A DNA stretch of 64,000 nucleotides from Candidatus Obscuribacterales bacterium (GCA_020050685.1 JAGVKG010000026.1:1-64000), one strand, 5' to 3'. Counted from the stretch's first letter, positions 15,001 to 21,489 are shown. The notes: generated by a model not told the origin, from the letters alone. Program-made: numbers and translations.

Positions 15001-18000
15001 TGGTGCAATGCTACCACTTACAGTAATCGAACCTGCAGCCAACAATAAGATATTATCCAGGCCATTATTGTTGTTGGAACCTTGCATGAAAGAAGATATG
15101 TAAAATGAGTTGGCCGTACTATCGACTGCACCAACATTGATTGGCACGGCCAATTGACTATCCCCACCTGTATTTAAAGCAATCGAGCTTGGAACCGAAA
15201 CTGTTCCGGTAACTGCTTGATAGCCACCAGGCCTAATATTGATCGAAGATGTCGGCGTCACATTCAAACTAGTTGGTATTGTCGAGGATGCACCATTAAT
15301 TCCCCAGACAAAGGCTGTTCTCGGTGTACCACCGGCGAGAGTAAATGTGGAACCACTTGTATTGATATTGGTTGGACTTGCACCAGTACTGGTAAAAGAC
15401 GAAAGTAAAACGATGTTGCCGGCTAGATTGCCTGCGCCAGGTGTAGCGGCCGAAGTATTGATAGTTGAATTAGCAGCATTAATGGCTGTAGCACCAGTAC
15501 CACCAGACGAGATAAATACCGATCCACCTAAAGCCGAGGTGCTACCGCCGGCTGTCGCTTGAGCAGATATTGTCCGGTTAGAAATATCGATGCCACCGCT
15601 TGCCACCAAAGATACCGGACCAGCTGTGCCATTGGCACTTGAGGCATCAGTGGTAATATTGCCAGCCAAAGTCAAATTAGTCAGTGCGCTGTTGGCAGAA
15701 GAATTGACTAATGCCACCATGCCGCCTGATGTTACACCTGAGGTATTGATTGAACCGACGGACATTGTTGCTCTGTTCAAAGAGTTACCGCCAGACATAA
15801 GCACATAACCACCGGTGCCACTGCCAAACGTATTAACATTTCCTGTATTAATACTTTCGCTGGCTATAAGAATCAAGTTGCCACCTTGCACACCATTGGC
15901 TGAGAATGCGCCAGCATTTATTGAGCCATTTGAAGCCAACAAAGTTACTTGCCCACCAGAACCAGTACCTGCACCATTGCTGGCTAATGTTCCGGCAATA
16001 GCTATACTCTTGCCCGCAATTGTCAAACTTGCGCCATTGCCATTAGGCAACCCTGTCGTACCGGTTAGTGTACCGCTGGCAAGATTGACGTTGGTGCCGG
16101 CTGTAAGTGAAAACTGAGTCGAAGGTGAGACCAAAGATCCAGGATCAGTAGTAAACGATCCACGAGTACTAATGTTTGTTGAGGCGGCCAACATTTGTCC
16201 AGCGACAACCATATTAGACGAATTGTTGACTGTCATTGCCAGTGCCTCAGATGTTCCGGACATAGTTAGTTGTGGGCTAACATTGCTTACATAGGTATTT
16301 GCGCCAGGCGAGGCAACAGTCAAGCTAAGTGTAGAAGTATTGGCGTAAATGTAACCAAGGTTTGAGCTCAGCGATACGCTCGAGCCGGCAATAAAATTAT
16401 TTCCAGCAATGGCCCCAGCCGTGCTTTGCAAATTAACAGCATTAGCCGAAACCATACCATTGACTGTCATGTTACCTAAAGCTGCTACCTGCAGAGTACT
16501 GCCGGCAAATTCCGAGTTGAGAGTCAAACCAGTGCCAGTTGAGTTGACATAGTTGTTGCCGGCCGCATAAGTGCTAAGCGAGCTTGCTGTGGTTTGAATT
16601 GAATTGCCTATACTACCAACATTGCCACCAGTCGAATTTAAAACAAGCGAAGCGCCAGAAACGCTGCCTGCGCTTTGAGCAATGCTGCCACCATTAAAGG
16701 CAGCCATTGCCACCATACCATCGCTGCCATCTTGTATATGACTTGACGAGACATTGCCAGACAAAGTAATACCGGCAGCACCACCGCTAACCACAATTGC
16801 CGGCATGCCATTGTTTTGATAATTACGAGAGCCACCGACAGTATTGTTCGCATTGTAACCGCTGAGATAGACATCGCCAGCAGAGACAATCGGTACGATT
16901 ACACGACTGTCACCGCCCGTATTTAAGGTAAGCGCTACCGGTGTACCAACCGTACCGACAGAGGTTAAGACTCCAGGAAAAATGGTAACCGAGGAGGTCG
17001 TAACAGAAATTGTCGAATCAGTGGTTATACTGGCTGGTCCGGAGGCATTGTAGAAAAGATAAGCTTGCGGCGTTGGTGACTGTGAAAATGCACTCACCCT
17101 CGTGAAAGCAATATCAGCATTGCCAGCCGACTGCAATCCGTTAGTACCGGCAACATTTGCACCAAGGAAAATCTGCCCGGCAGATCCTGCTGTCGTTGAG
17201 CCTGAGCTTACATCAATCGTTCCGAGCTGAATTGCTAAAGGTCCATTTGATCCGGATGAGGCAAAGATACTGCCAGCAATTCCTTGCTGGCTGGATAAAT
17301 TCATGTTGGCTACATCGATAGTGGTAGCAGCAGTTAGGGAAACAGAGCCGGCATTATTCTGAGGTGAGGCAACATTGATCGTGCCGATTACGTTTACGGC
17401 AGCAGAACGGCTAACAATAATCACATTGCCTGCTGATCCTGTATTGCAACAATTGAAGCTCGTGGAAGTATTGATATCGTTGGTTGTGACTGTACCTTCG
17501 GCAAGCAATAAAACCGATCCGCCCTGAGCCGGACCTCCTTGAGTGGTGGCACTAATGCTTTCAACCGTCAGGTTAGATCCGGAAGTCACAGTGATTGCAC
17601 CAGCACCGCCGCCACCGGCGCTGCTATTGGAAGTTAAACTACCAGCGAACACAGCACCAGCAGCACTAAGTGTGACATTGCCACCACTAAAACCCGCTGT
17701 AGATGTAGCATTTACGTTGAGAGTAATCAGTGATGCACCAGAAGTTAGCTGAACCATACCACCAGCACCACTGGAAGATTGATAGTTGCTATTTATACTA
17801 CCTGTATTCATGGCCGCTTGCGAAGTTAAGAAAACATCTCCACCATTGGCAGCCATATTTAAAACGGAAAGCGAGGTTCCCGCAGCCATGCGAATATCAC
17901 CAATGTATTGCAAAGAAATATTGCCACCGTGAATTGACATGGTGGAATTCACATTTACGTTGCCGGCACCCTGTCCGGCCACGCTACTTATATCACCGAA

Positions 18001-21000
18001 GGCGAGAAAAGTACCAGATGCGAGATTGATATCGCCACCGGTGCCAGCCGAGCCGGTAACAACATTATTGGTCACAACATATCCCGTTGGTGAGGAAATA
18101 TAAACATCACCAGCAAATACTCCACCACAACAATTGCTGCGCGTGGTAGTTATGTTTCCCACGCTCACGGAAGTATTGCCAACGATCGTTACATCGTTGG
18201 TGCCATTACAACAACCAGTAGTATCAATGGCTTGAGCAATCACACCGTTTGCCGATTGCAATGTGACATTGGCACCCGTACCTGTATTAGTCAAATTACC
18301 AAATATGGATAAACTGCCGGAAGCATTGACATAAATGTTTTGTTCGTTACTAAACGTGATACCACTAAAAGTTGCCAATTCAAAATGCTTAACTGTGGCA
18401 GAAAATCCCAGTGGTCCAGGAACAGCATTATTGGTGAACTGCCTTGGCGAAACTAGCATATAGTAATTTGTACCGGCATTTGGTGCCACGTCACCGGAAG
18501 CGACTATATTTCCCGCTGTCAGTAAGGCAATATTGTCCAAGCCGGAATTGCTATTCGATCCTTGGGTGAGTGTGGAGATAAAGAAGGAATTATTTGAGCC
18601 GTCCAAAGCACCAATATTGATTGGCACAACAAGTTGCGTATCACCAGCGGTATTGAGATTGAGAGCGATAGGAGAACCGGATGAGCCTGATACAGATTGA
18701 TAACCACCGGGACGAATATTGATCGAGGCTGTCGGTGTAACGTTTAAGTTCGCCGGCACTGTTGCTGAGGCTCCAGACAAACCATATTTGAACAATGTAC
18801 CGGCTGTGCCGCCAGTTTGCGTAAACGTTGCACCAGTAACATCGATATTGGCTGGGTTAATCCCAGAACTACCAGCGGCTGAAAGCATGATCAGATTACC
18901 AGCAAGGTTACCCGCGCCCGGTGTAGCTGCAGATGTATTCACGGTAGTATTGGCTGCGTTAATTGCTGTTGCGCCGGTGCCACCACTGGAAATAAAGACT
19001 GAGCCACCTAGTGCGCTTGCACTACCACCAGCGGTCGCCTGAGCGGAAACGGTGCGGTTAGAAATATCAATGGCACCACTGGCGACTAAAGATACTGGTC
19101 CAGCAATGCCATTCACTCCTGTAGCATCAGTTGTAATATTGCCACCAACGGTCAGATTAGTCGAAGCAGTATTAGCCGACGAATTGACCAACATGACTAA
19201 ACCACCTGATGCAGATCCAGATGTATTGATAGAACCTGCAGTCAATGTACCAGGTGATGTAGCGGTCCCAGTGTGAGCAAGAACATAGCCACCATTTGCA
19301 GTGCCAGACATATTGATATTACCGAGTGAAATTCCACTCGAGGAAAGCACTGTCAGATTGCCACCATTCAAACCATTAGCTGTGATAGTGTCAGCAGTGA
19401 CCGAGCCACTGGTAGCCAGCATAGTTATCACGCCACCAACACCAAGTGGACCGTTGCCATTACTGGAAATTGGTCCTGCTATATTTATCGACGAGGCAGA
19501 CATATAAATTGACGCACCATGCGCAGTTGTTATAGGCGCATTGCCAAAAATGGAAAAACTTGCCGATGGCATAGAAAGCGCGCCCGTGGAAATCAAACTA
19601 ATTGGTCCTTGCGAAACCAAGTTACCACCGATTGTAGTAGTACTGCCGGAATTCACAGTCATCTGCACATTGGCCGTGAGATTTCCACCAATAGAAACAG
19701 ATCCTGCCTTCAATGTGCCAGGAATAAAGGAATTGCCAGAGCTAATTTTGCCATTGGCATTGAAGGTAATGCTTAGCCCGTTTGATGTGGTGGCTTGCGT
19801 CGTCTGAATATTGATTTTGCCACCAGTAATTGCGCCTGTGGAAATCGAAGTACCGCTCGCTTGCCCAGCTAAAATCATCACATTGCCTGCGCCACCATTG
19901 CCAGAACCTGATGTGTTGATGGAACTCGATCCCGGCAAATTGACAGTGCCGACAGTGCCGGCACCATTGGCAAATGCAACGAGAGTGACATTGCCACCAT
20001 TGGCATCGCTGGCGGTGGAATTCGTATTGATTTGCAGTCCGGGACTGGCCGAAAAATCTATATTGCCACCATTGGCTCCAGAGGGAGAAATGGTTACCGG
20101 ATTGGTGGTTTGCGATCCGGGCACGGTCGAAGTTGATGTACCAATTGCCGAGGTGATATTAGCACCAGCAACTATGTGAATATCATGCCCAATGCCCAAT
20201 CCATCTTGCGTGGTTATGGAAGAAACACTTGCAGTGCTTGTTATATTGCCACTGGCCAATATTGCTAATTCCTCACCGACACTGACGTTACCCACAATGC
20301 TGATATTGCCGAGATTGTAGAAAGTCGGATCGCCTGATATTTCAATTTCGCCAATTTGTAAATTATCGGTACTGGCTAAAAGATGTTGCGTACCAGCTTT
20401 CGTATTGATCACGCCAGAGACATCATCAACATTCATATCGACAGCGCCGCTGCCGGAATAAAGATTCAGTTGATGCGAAAGCAAATCGCCTCCACTGATA
20501 GCAATATTGCCCACTCCACAATAACTTGCATCACGCAGGTTAATCGAACCATTAAGTGCAGAAAGCGTGCCGCCGAGATTGCTGAGCATGAGATTGCTAA
20601 TCTCGCCACTGGATAAATTGATATTGCCTTGCAAAGCACTCATCAATCCGGAATTGACAATCGAACCGCTTGCTGAAGACAAATTGAGATTACCGGCGGC
20701 TTGCATGACTGGCAATGCGCCGACAAGACCAGTCGGCAAAGCATTAACGATTGCCCCTCCGGCCATTGCCGTCAAATTGCCTGAACTTGTAATTGTGCCT
20801 GCATTAACAAGAGTTCCTAAGGCAGCAAGCGTAAGATCAAAGTTGGCGACGGAACTGACAAGTTCACCAGGTACTGCTACCGTTGTGATAATCCCGGTTG
20901 ACTGATTGTAAATGTTAGCAGCACTAATAGTCGCACTCGTCACTTGGGGATTGGTCGAGAACGCCATCAGTTTGCCAGCATTGGTCAGATCACCAGTAAA

Positions 21001-21489
21001 ATTCATTGTCGCTGATGAGCCAAAATCTTGATACAAGCGCACATGGTGCGGCACTACCAAATTCCCCACCGAAGCGGCAAGCCCTGGTGCTAAAGAAAAT
21101 GAGCCGAATGTCGCACTGCCTTGTGCCGAGATTCTCAAAGATTGTGTTCCACCAGCCGCCACTTGCGAGGCAGCAACCAGCTCAGCCGGAGTCAATAAAT
21201 CCGCTCCGCCTACGACCCGACTAACGCCGCCAACCATAATTGAAACCGTGCCTTGGGGGATAATTGATGAGGTCGGAATTGCTCTCACTGTCGAGGTTAA
21301 ATCCAAATTCAGCTGGCCGGCTGGCATCGACATGCCGCCTTGGGCGGCAGATGCAGCAGCAGCAGCGGCGGCAGCATCACGGGCGGCGCGATTTTCGCGA
21401 AAGTCCGCAAATGCAGGCTGGGCAAAGAAACAGGCCGGCAATAGCATTTGCACGGCCATGCAAAATGCAATGGCGCTGACGTTTCTCAT
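1..21489 (-). CDS. Giant secreted beta-strand-repeat protein, adhesin-like (3' end outside window)
   Basis: The minus frame is open from the ATG at 21489 to base 1, exactly 7,163 codons, so the protein exceeds 0.6 MDa and continues outside the window. The start gives a signal peptide (MRNVSAIAFCMAVQMLLPA... ending AFA), then an Ala-run and a segment with few repeats. An in-frame TAG just upstream excludes an earlier start. The rest is Gly/Ser/Thr/Asn/Ala-rich, with short alternating strands such as GGNVTL, SGNI and GGLVMLVNS, as expected of stacked beta-helix or beta-prism rungs. GGYQ recurs at residues 928, 2088, 3459, 4610, 5985 and 7142, and YLFY about midway between. Copies differ by many synonymous changes, so the duplications are old. 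I see no clear haemagglutination-type TPS domain, LPXTG or SLH domain. An adhesin, sheath or matrix role is inferred from size and composition; the anchor and secretion route are unknown. Confidence 0.9.
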   Translation of the reverse strand, partial: MRNVSAIAFCMAVQMLLPACFFAQPAFADFRENRAARDAAAAAAAASAAQGGMSMPAGQLNLDLTSTVRAIPTSSIIPQGTVSIMVGGVSRVVGGADLLTPAELVAASQVAAGGTQSLRISAQGSATFGSFSLAPGLAASVGNLVVPHHVRLYQDFGSSATMNFTGDLTNAGKLMAFSTNPQVTSATISAANIYNQSTGIITTVAVPGELVSSVANFDLTLAALGTLVNAGTITSSGNLTAMAGGAIVNALPTGLVGALPVMQAAGNLNLSSASGSIVNSGLMSALQGNINLSSGEISNLMLSNLGGTLSALNGSINLRDASYCGVGNIAISGGDLLSHQLNLYSGSGAVDMNVDDVSGVINTKAGTQHLLASTDNLQIGEIEISGDPTFYNLGNISIVGNVSVGEELAILASGNITSTASVSSITTQDGLGIGHDIHIVAGANITSAIGTSTSTVPGSQTTNPVTISPSGANGGNIDFSASPGLQINTNSTASDANGGNVTLVAFANGAGTVGTVNLPGSSSINTSGSGNGGAGNVMILAGQASGTSISTGAITGGKINIQTTQATTSNGLSITFNANGKISSGNSFIPGTLKAGSVSIGGNLTANVQMTVNSGSTTTIGGNLVSQGPISLISTGALSMPSASFSIFGNAPITTAHGASIYMSASSINIAGPISSNGNGPLGVGGVITMLATSGSVTADTITANGLNGGNLTVLSSSGISLGNINMSGTANGGYVLAHTGTATSPGTLTAGSINTSGSASGGLVMLVNSSANTASTNLTVGGNITTDATGVNGIAGPVSLVASGAIDISNRTVSAQATAGGSASALGGSVFISSGGTGATAINAANTTVNTSAATPGAGNLAGNLIMLSAAGSSGINPANIDVTGATFTQTGGTAGTLFKYGLSGASATVPANLNVTPTASINIRPGGYQSVSGSSGSPIALNLNTAGDTQLVVPINIGALDGSNNSFFISTLTQGSNSNSGLDNIALLTAGNIVASGDVAPNAGTNYYMLVSPRQFTNNAVPGPLGFSATVKHFELATFSGITFSNEQNIYVNASGSLSIFGNLTNTGTGANVTLQSANGVIAQAIDTTGCCNGTNDVTIVGNTSVSVGNITTTRSNCCGGVFAGDVYISSPTGYVVTNNVVTGSAGTGGDINLASGTFLAFGDISSVAGQGAGNVNVNSTMSIHGGNISLQYIGDIRMAAGTSLSVLNMAANGGDVFLTSQAAMNTGSINSNYQSSSGAGGMVQLTSGASLITLNVNATSTAGFSGGNVTLSAAGAVFAGSLTSNSSAGGGGAGAITVTSGSNLTVESISATTQGGPAQGGSVLLLAEGTVTTNDINTSTSFNCCNTGSAGNVIIVSRSAAVNVIGTINVASPQNNAGSVSLTAATTIDVANMNLSSQQGIAGSIFASSGSNGPLAIQLGTIDVSSGSTTAGSAGQIFLGANVAGTNGLQSAGNADIAFTRVSAFSQSPTPQAYLFYNASGPASITTDSTISVTTSSVTIFPGVLTSVGTVGTPVALTLNTGGDSRVIVPIVSAGDVYLSGYNANNTVGGSRNYQNNGMPAIVVSGGAAGITLSGNVSSSHIQDGSDGMVAMAAFNGGSIAQSAGSVSGASLVLNSTGGNVGSIGNSIQTTASSLSTYAAGNNYVNSTGTGLTLNSEFAGSTLQVAALGNMTVNGMVSANAVNLQSTAGAIAGNNFIAGSSVSLSSNLGYIYANTSTLSLTVASPGANTYVSNVSPQLTMSGTSEALAMTVNNSSNMVVAGQMLAASTNISTRGSFTTDPGSLVSPSTQFSLTAGTNVNLASGTLTGTTGLPNGNGASLTIAGKSIAIAGTLASNGAGTGSGGQVTLLASNGSINAGAFSANGVQGGNLILIASESINTGNVNTFGSGTGGYVLMSGGNSLNRATMSVGSINTSGVTSGGMVALVNSSANSALTNLTLAGNITTDASSANGTAGPVSLVASGGIDISNRTISAQATAGGSTSALGGSVFISSGGTGATAINAANSTINTSAATPGAGNLAGNIVLLSSFTSTGASPTNINTSGSTFTLAGGTPRTAFVWGINGASSTIPTSLNVTPTSSINIRPGGYQAVTGTVSVPSSIALNTGGDSQLAVPINVGAVDSTANSFYISSFMQGSNNNNGLDNILLLAAGSITVSGSIAPNVGTNYYLIATPLAVSNTSAATTTGYVAQVNNFSWAAFGGITFTNSQNIYVNAARSLSIYGNITDTGVGGNVVLQSGGDLIAQNILTTGCCTRTNNITLTAVRGVSVRDLTAITNNCCGGVSGGNIFASSDSAHVAMGQIVSTSAGTGGSVTVTAATSVSIGDVTTSGNQGGGKFSVAAGAAIAAGNYTSNLQGTVKGAMSFASGSTISAYNITTSGAAVTADSAGSMSLAAISTNATAGAAITLASGGSVLTGAMNTSSASGGNFGGNVSISAGSSIRTGNITVTTCCGGGNGGNTTLTSGSTVYAGNIDASAFGGDGRGGNTQIIAAGSITTGDLHTLSSFNCCSTANGGNVVLVSVGGAIAVNGSIDLNTAQRSSGSVSLTALGTISANGINTANVGQFSVGGIGGNIYVSSGSSAAGAISLGKIDTSSGLAAGTQGQIFLGANVSGTNGLSPTGNANIVFTLVSGNSAHPTPDAYLFYDGSGPTSITTDTNVSVTTSGVNIHPGVLTSVGTIGSPVSLTYSLGGDSRTIVPIVASDDIFLNNFNANNTSGGSFAFQNNAYMPVAVSGGTTGIRVSGAVTAQAASGGTAGAINLVALGTGGISEPSGSISSGASLYMYAGGDIASGVNPITTTISSLAFFASGSAYIAEGASDLNVSLAHAGLGGTLQITNSGNITSNSVFGGTVSLQTTSGVALANIANNGLIYGSAISLQTNSGNITANNAIVGTSSLNLQTTLGTISGAGVLVAPNATFASTFGSIAVNLNAQNLSASSTNGNVTVTGLGPNLTLAGSSFANIFTINGNSNIIFPNAVSVTGLEVIMSTNGSITSQAGSLVNASGLVRLTAGGNVNVASNTITGDAGSIDNPGAALYITGYSININGSISSNGLGSGVGGAISLTSTTGYVAATDIVSNGSSGGNVTIAANNSMNIGNIDTTAGGSGSGGLVHLSTGTAANQAVISLGSIDTQGTLSAGLVEITNSAAATTSTNVTVTGTINTNSVGLASPAGTVSIISAGGVSAFAISSQGTYSGNVYLSGSSVSADSINTDGVQQAGSVILRATNGAVNVTNGINASALVGGNLSILSTTGITLGAIDLSGTTSGGYLVGTTGSATNTATITTSSIGTQGGSSGGLVMLVNTSPATASTNLTVGGNITTDATGLNGKAGPVSLVSTGAINISGITISTQATNVGSTQALGGSVFVSSGGTGVTAISATGATINTSSVNSAAGDRAGNIIMLSATGSSVVNPTNIVGGTFVQTGGTAGSSIRYGLNGASSTVPTSLNVTPTTSINIRPGGYQAVSGSAGVPLNITLNTGGDTQLMAPINIGAVDGSGRSLFIGRLTQGSNNNSGLDNIAFVTAGHINASDDIAPNAGTDYYMLLSPGQLNNSASPGAVGFSATVQHFNVSMFGGTTFTNEQNIYVNTSGSLTLLGAVNNSGTGATVNLQSANGIITQDITTQGCCNSTNAITLAANGTITTGNLTSTFNCCNAVTGNNISLLAINGYVVAGILTATSSVNAGNVNIGAGSYVAFNGINTLATQHGSAGVSSGATIYGGNTTTGNIRMSAMGPIALQNVSTSGGGVVVLDTPSAISTGNISTNGTVGGSVYFTSGASVLTGDINTSSTQSNNGGNIVIEAPSSVLVGNLNSSSCCDAAAGNITLLSQASSLVVGTINSNTNGTSTTRPTALLVAHDLISTNAINTSATFNCCTSGNAGNVIAISMAGSISINGAINTTSQQNTSGSVSLVADGTISAASIDTSNNSGIAGNIFVSTGSGGAPAMSLGSVDTSSASTTAGSNGLVFLGADLAGTNGLSSVGNANIVFTLTSSHSQSPTPQAYLFYSGSGPASITADTTVTMTTTGVNLHPGVLSSVGTAGVPVALNFNLSGDSRTIVPIVASGDVYLSSINGANTVGGSLAYQNNGFTTMVLSGGATGLTLSGNASANHIQNGSDGALVLGALSTGSLLQTGGVISGASAYLTAGSNLGTGVNNIVTDTNVLNFYAGQNAFINETGNKTTIFTGAAGGNLTMLLTGNLTLTGALFANSMTLTNPSGAIAGGGLIGANTLNMVSNLGYISVNTMTSNLTVSSPVASVYITNVSPQLTMVGTSNAQLLSISSSSNIVVAGQLTAGADRITTASSFITNPGSSITPTEEFVLNAGLSANVASGTLTGNGTVSSPNGASLIFQAGNVNVSGALTANGAAGGAGGQISLFATNGSVIVGSVSATGTSGGNFTVLTTDGINIGSVNTSGLADGGYVSMATGNSNNVATLATGSINTAGVTTGGLVLLVNSAANSANMNLTVGGNVTTNATGIDGKAGPVSLVASGGINISGITISTQAPAIGSTQALAGSVFVSSGGTGVTAINAFGTTINTSASTSAVGDLAGNIILLSAFGSTGASPSNIDVTGATFTANGGTPRTPFIWGLSGASTTIPTTVNVTPTSSINIRPGGYQAVTGTISVPVAVTLNTGADTQLAVPINIGAADATGNSLYMTNFTQGSNNNNGLDNVLFVSAGSLTVSGNMAPNIGTDYYMVITPKALVNTSAASTNGFAAQVANFAWTTLGGTRFSNSQNITVNATRSLAVYGSITDTGVGGNVVLQSAGDLITQSINTTGCCTRTANVTLTAARKVSAGNITTQVNNCCGGVTGGNVFVQAGSSSITLGQISTTSAGIGGAVTLASSTFTSVGDVATSGNQGGGKFSIVAGDSIASGNYSTNASGATQGTMTFASASSISGLNITTSGSPVTMDAADSISLGTISTSAVAAGSVTLTTSGALLTGDINTSSTSSGNFGGNVLLTSGTGMILGNLTATTCCGGGNGGNLSLTAGGNVLAGNFDASAFGGAGAGGNTQILAYGSITTGDIHTLSSFNCCSTAGGGNAILVSVTGGIIVNGSINLNTPQRTSGSVSLTAAGTIAVNGINTSNMGQFGQGGVAGNIYVSSGSSAVGAISLGNVDTSSGSAVSGSVGRIFLGVNVAGANGLSGIGTPNIVFNLVSSNATQTTPQAYLFFSGSGPTSITLDTNISVTTSGVNIHPGVLTSVGSSGSPVSLTYSLGGDSRTMVPIVASGDVFLNNFIADNTLGGSLAYQNNAYTPIAMSGGAGGLSVAGTVSAQAAPTGTPGSVSLIAFGLGSIFEPSGSIGGNGLYMYSANNIGTALNPINTAISPIAFFAGGSAYISENNANLNISLAHGGLAGVLQVTNTGNMTNSGTIFGGTINLETTSPITLSNISTGGIIFGNNVTLETNSGNIVVNNTVAGNTSVSLQMTLGSISGAGIVISPLAILGSTFGNITINTSAATITAQSDHGNITINSLAPVLTPVGASFANVLTINGNSNIVMNSGSSLTGLEVLVTTSGSFTTLPGSSVNPSGLLRLTTTGNINLASNTVSGDATLPDSPGAAVYLTGYAINVNGTLSSNGLGDGVGGAISLTSTTGQVNALNINANGSAGGNLTVSANNGANIANIDTSATGNGAGGYVRITGGTTANQANLILGSIDTQGQLSGGVVQITNLSPSTTSTNINVSGTITTDSSGANGGAGAVFINSNGAVTVFGVSAQGIFGGSLYVSARDITVTNSIDTSDAIGEAGSVTLRALIGSITSGAITATGVVGGNVTILAPNSISVGAINTSGTEDGGYVVMSAGSSAAAGTISTNSINTSGVDSGGLVMIVNSSPNIAGPNLTIGGNITTDATGTNGVAGPVSLVATGRIDMLNRTISAQATQAGSTQAMGGSVFISSGGTGVNAINATGATINTSAQAVGAGNLAGNIILLSSDAATGSNPANINVGGATITAAGGTSRTPLIWGLNGASATVPASLNVTATASINIRPGGYQSVSGTSGSPIALNINTGDDNQLVVPINFGAVDGSSNSLYLSSVTQASNSNTGLDNIAFVTAGNISATGDIAPNAGTGYYMMVSPGALNNSAAAGPVGFSASVRNFELAMFGGVNFSTSQNIYVNATRSLAIHGNLVNGASAQPILLQSANSVIVQAITSTGCCNVPNITLAASGNVIAGDLTASTSNCCGGIFGGNVSVSAANGYAIVGSVNTGSTGTGGNINLAAGSYLSFNNLSSAAGAMPGNVNVNAGSAISGSAVTTSGTNGQGNVRMTGGSMLSLGNIVTNGGIVVLNTPSAVSTGNITTSDDVAGTVQIASGASVVTGDISTVSSSASNGGKILVDAVSSVLVGNLNSSACCGAAAGDVRILSQNSTILAGTITSTTTGGPVAAPTVFMMAYDLISVGSINTSASFNCCTSGNAGHVIGISLTGAISVNGSINTTSQQNNSGSVSLTAQDTISVTNINTSNASGIAGNMYVSSGSSDSPGISLSSIDTSSGSSTAGSSGQIFLGTNVAGANGLQALGNANIAFTRASTYSQSTTPLAYLFYSGSGPSSITVNTTISVTTASVNLHPGILTAVGTAGTPVALSLSLAADSRTIVPIVAIGDVYLSSFSGNNLVGGTLAYQANGFATIVASGGATGITVSGNVSANHLQNGTDGAVLLAAIGAGSLSQTSGVLSGASVTLSAGGNIGSLANNIQASASTLNFFAGGNAFVDSTGQATTMNVGYAGGTLDLSVAGTLDLNGALTANSITLLVPFGSITGVNLIAAPTLTIASNIGYMSINTFARNLTVASPAANVLINNVSSELTLVGNSSAVLFNLTNSSNIIVAGQLNAQSDRVTTPAGFMTNAGSSVTPSGQFMVTAGSLISIAANTLSGNALLANGNGANMQMRANEIDISGTLSSNGAGTGFGGEVMLYAANGHVTLGGFSATGVNGGDLTVMATESISTGNITTSGTAKGGMVAMTAGNTANVANLSVGAIDTIGATAGGLVMLVNSAATTSLNNLSLSGNITTNATALNGVAGPVSLVASGGIDLSGRTISAQATQVGSTQALGGSVFISSGGTGATAINASGATINTSASTSAIADTAGNIILLSAAGATGASPANINTLGATFTANGGTPRTAFVWGISGASSTVPASLNVTPTAAINIRPGGYQSVSGTSGSPIALTLTTGG
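67..3537 (-). repeat. Repeat module 5 (short form, 1,157 codons)
   Basis: This short-form module has YLFY at 1885 and a second half of 1,830 nt. Four vicinal Cys pairs lie at 3037, 2959, 2452 and 2281. A sixth module begins with the GGYQ at 55-66 and runs off the window. Confidence 0.85.
3538..7662 (-). repeat. Repeat module 4 (long form, 1,375 codons)
   Basis: This long-form module has YLFY at 5986 and a second half of 2,460 nt, matching module 2. The added block is near 4,130-4,600. Four vicinal Cys pairs lie at 7162, 7081, 6568 and 6397. Confidence 0.85.
7663..11115 (-). repeat. Repeat module 3 (short form, 1,151 codons)
   Basis: This short-form module has YLFY at 9481 and a second half of 1,830 nt, within one codon of module 1. 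Four vicinal Cys pairs lie at 10615, 10537, 10048 and 9877. Confidence 0.85.
11116..15228 (-). repeat. Repeat module 2 (long form, 1,371 codons)
   Basis: It has the same marker order as module 1, but the half from YLFY (13555) to the next GGYQ is 2,451 nt instead of about 1,830 nt. Most of the extra length appears to be an added block near 11,690-12,170, which repeats the S-I-x-T-x-G ... GLV ... TNVTV unit. Four vicinal Cys pairs lie at 14728, 14647, 14134 and 13963. Confidence 0.85.
15229..18708 (-). repeat. Repeat module 1 (short form, 1,160 codons)
   Basis: This runs from the first GGYQ marker to the next, within the giant gene. Marker order is GGYQ, DNIALL, YYML, NEQNIYVN, paired cysteines, YLFY (17050), PGVLTSVG, SPQLTM, GGSVFISSGGTGATAINA, then the next SINIRPGGYQ. 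It carries three vicinal Cys pairs (plus-strand positions 18208, 18127 and 17446). The third pair of the other modules is replaced here by a Gly-rich stretch. Confidence 0.85.

Noticed and set aside
1-21000. Short recurring DNA motifs such as ATATTGCCACC that could suggest a CRISPR array or tandem repeat array
   Set aside because: Spacing is irregular at the short scale, the motifs are degenerate, and they encode GGNI-type residues in frame. They are coding repeats, not CRISPR.
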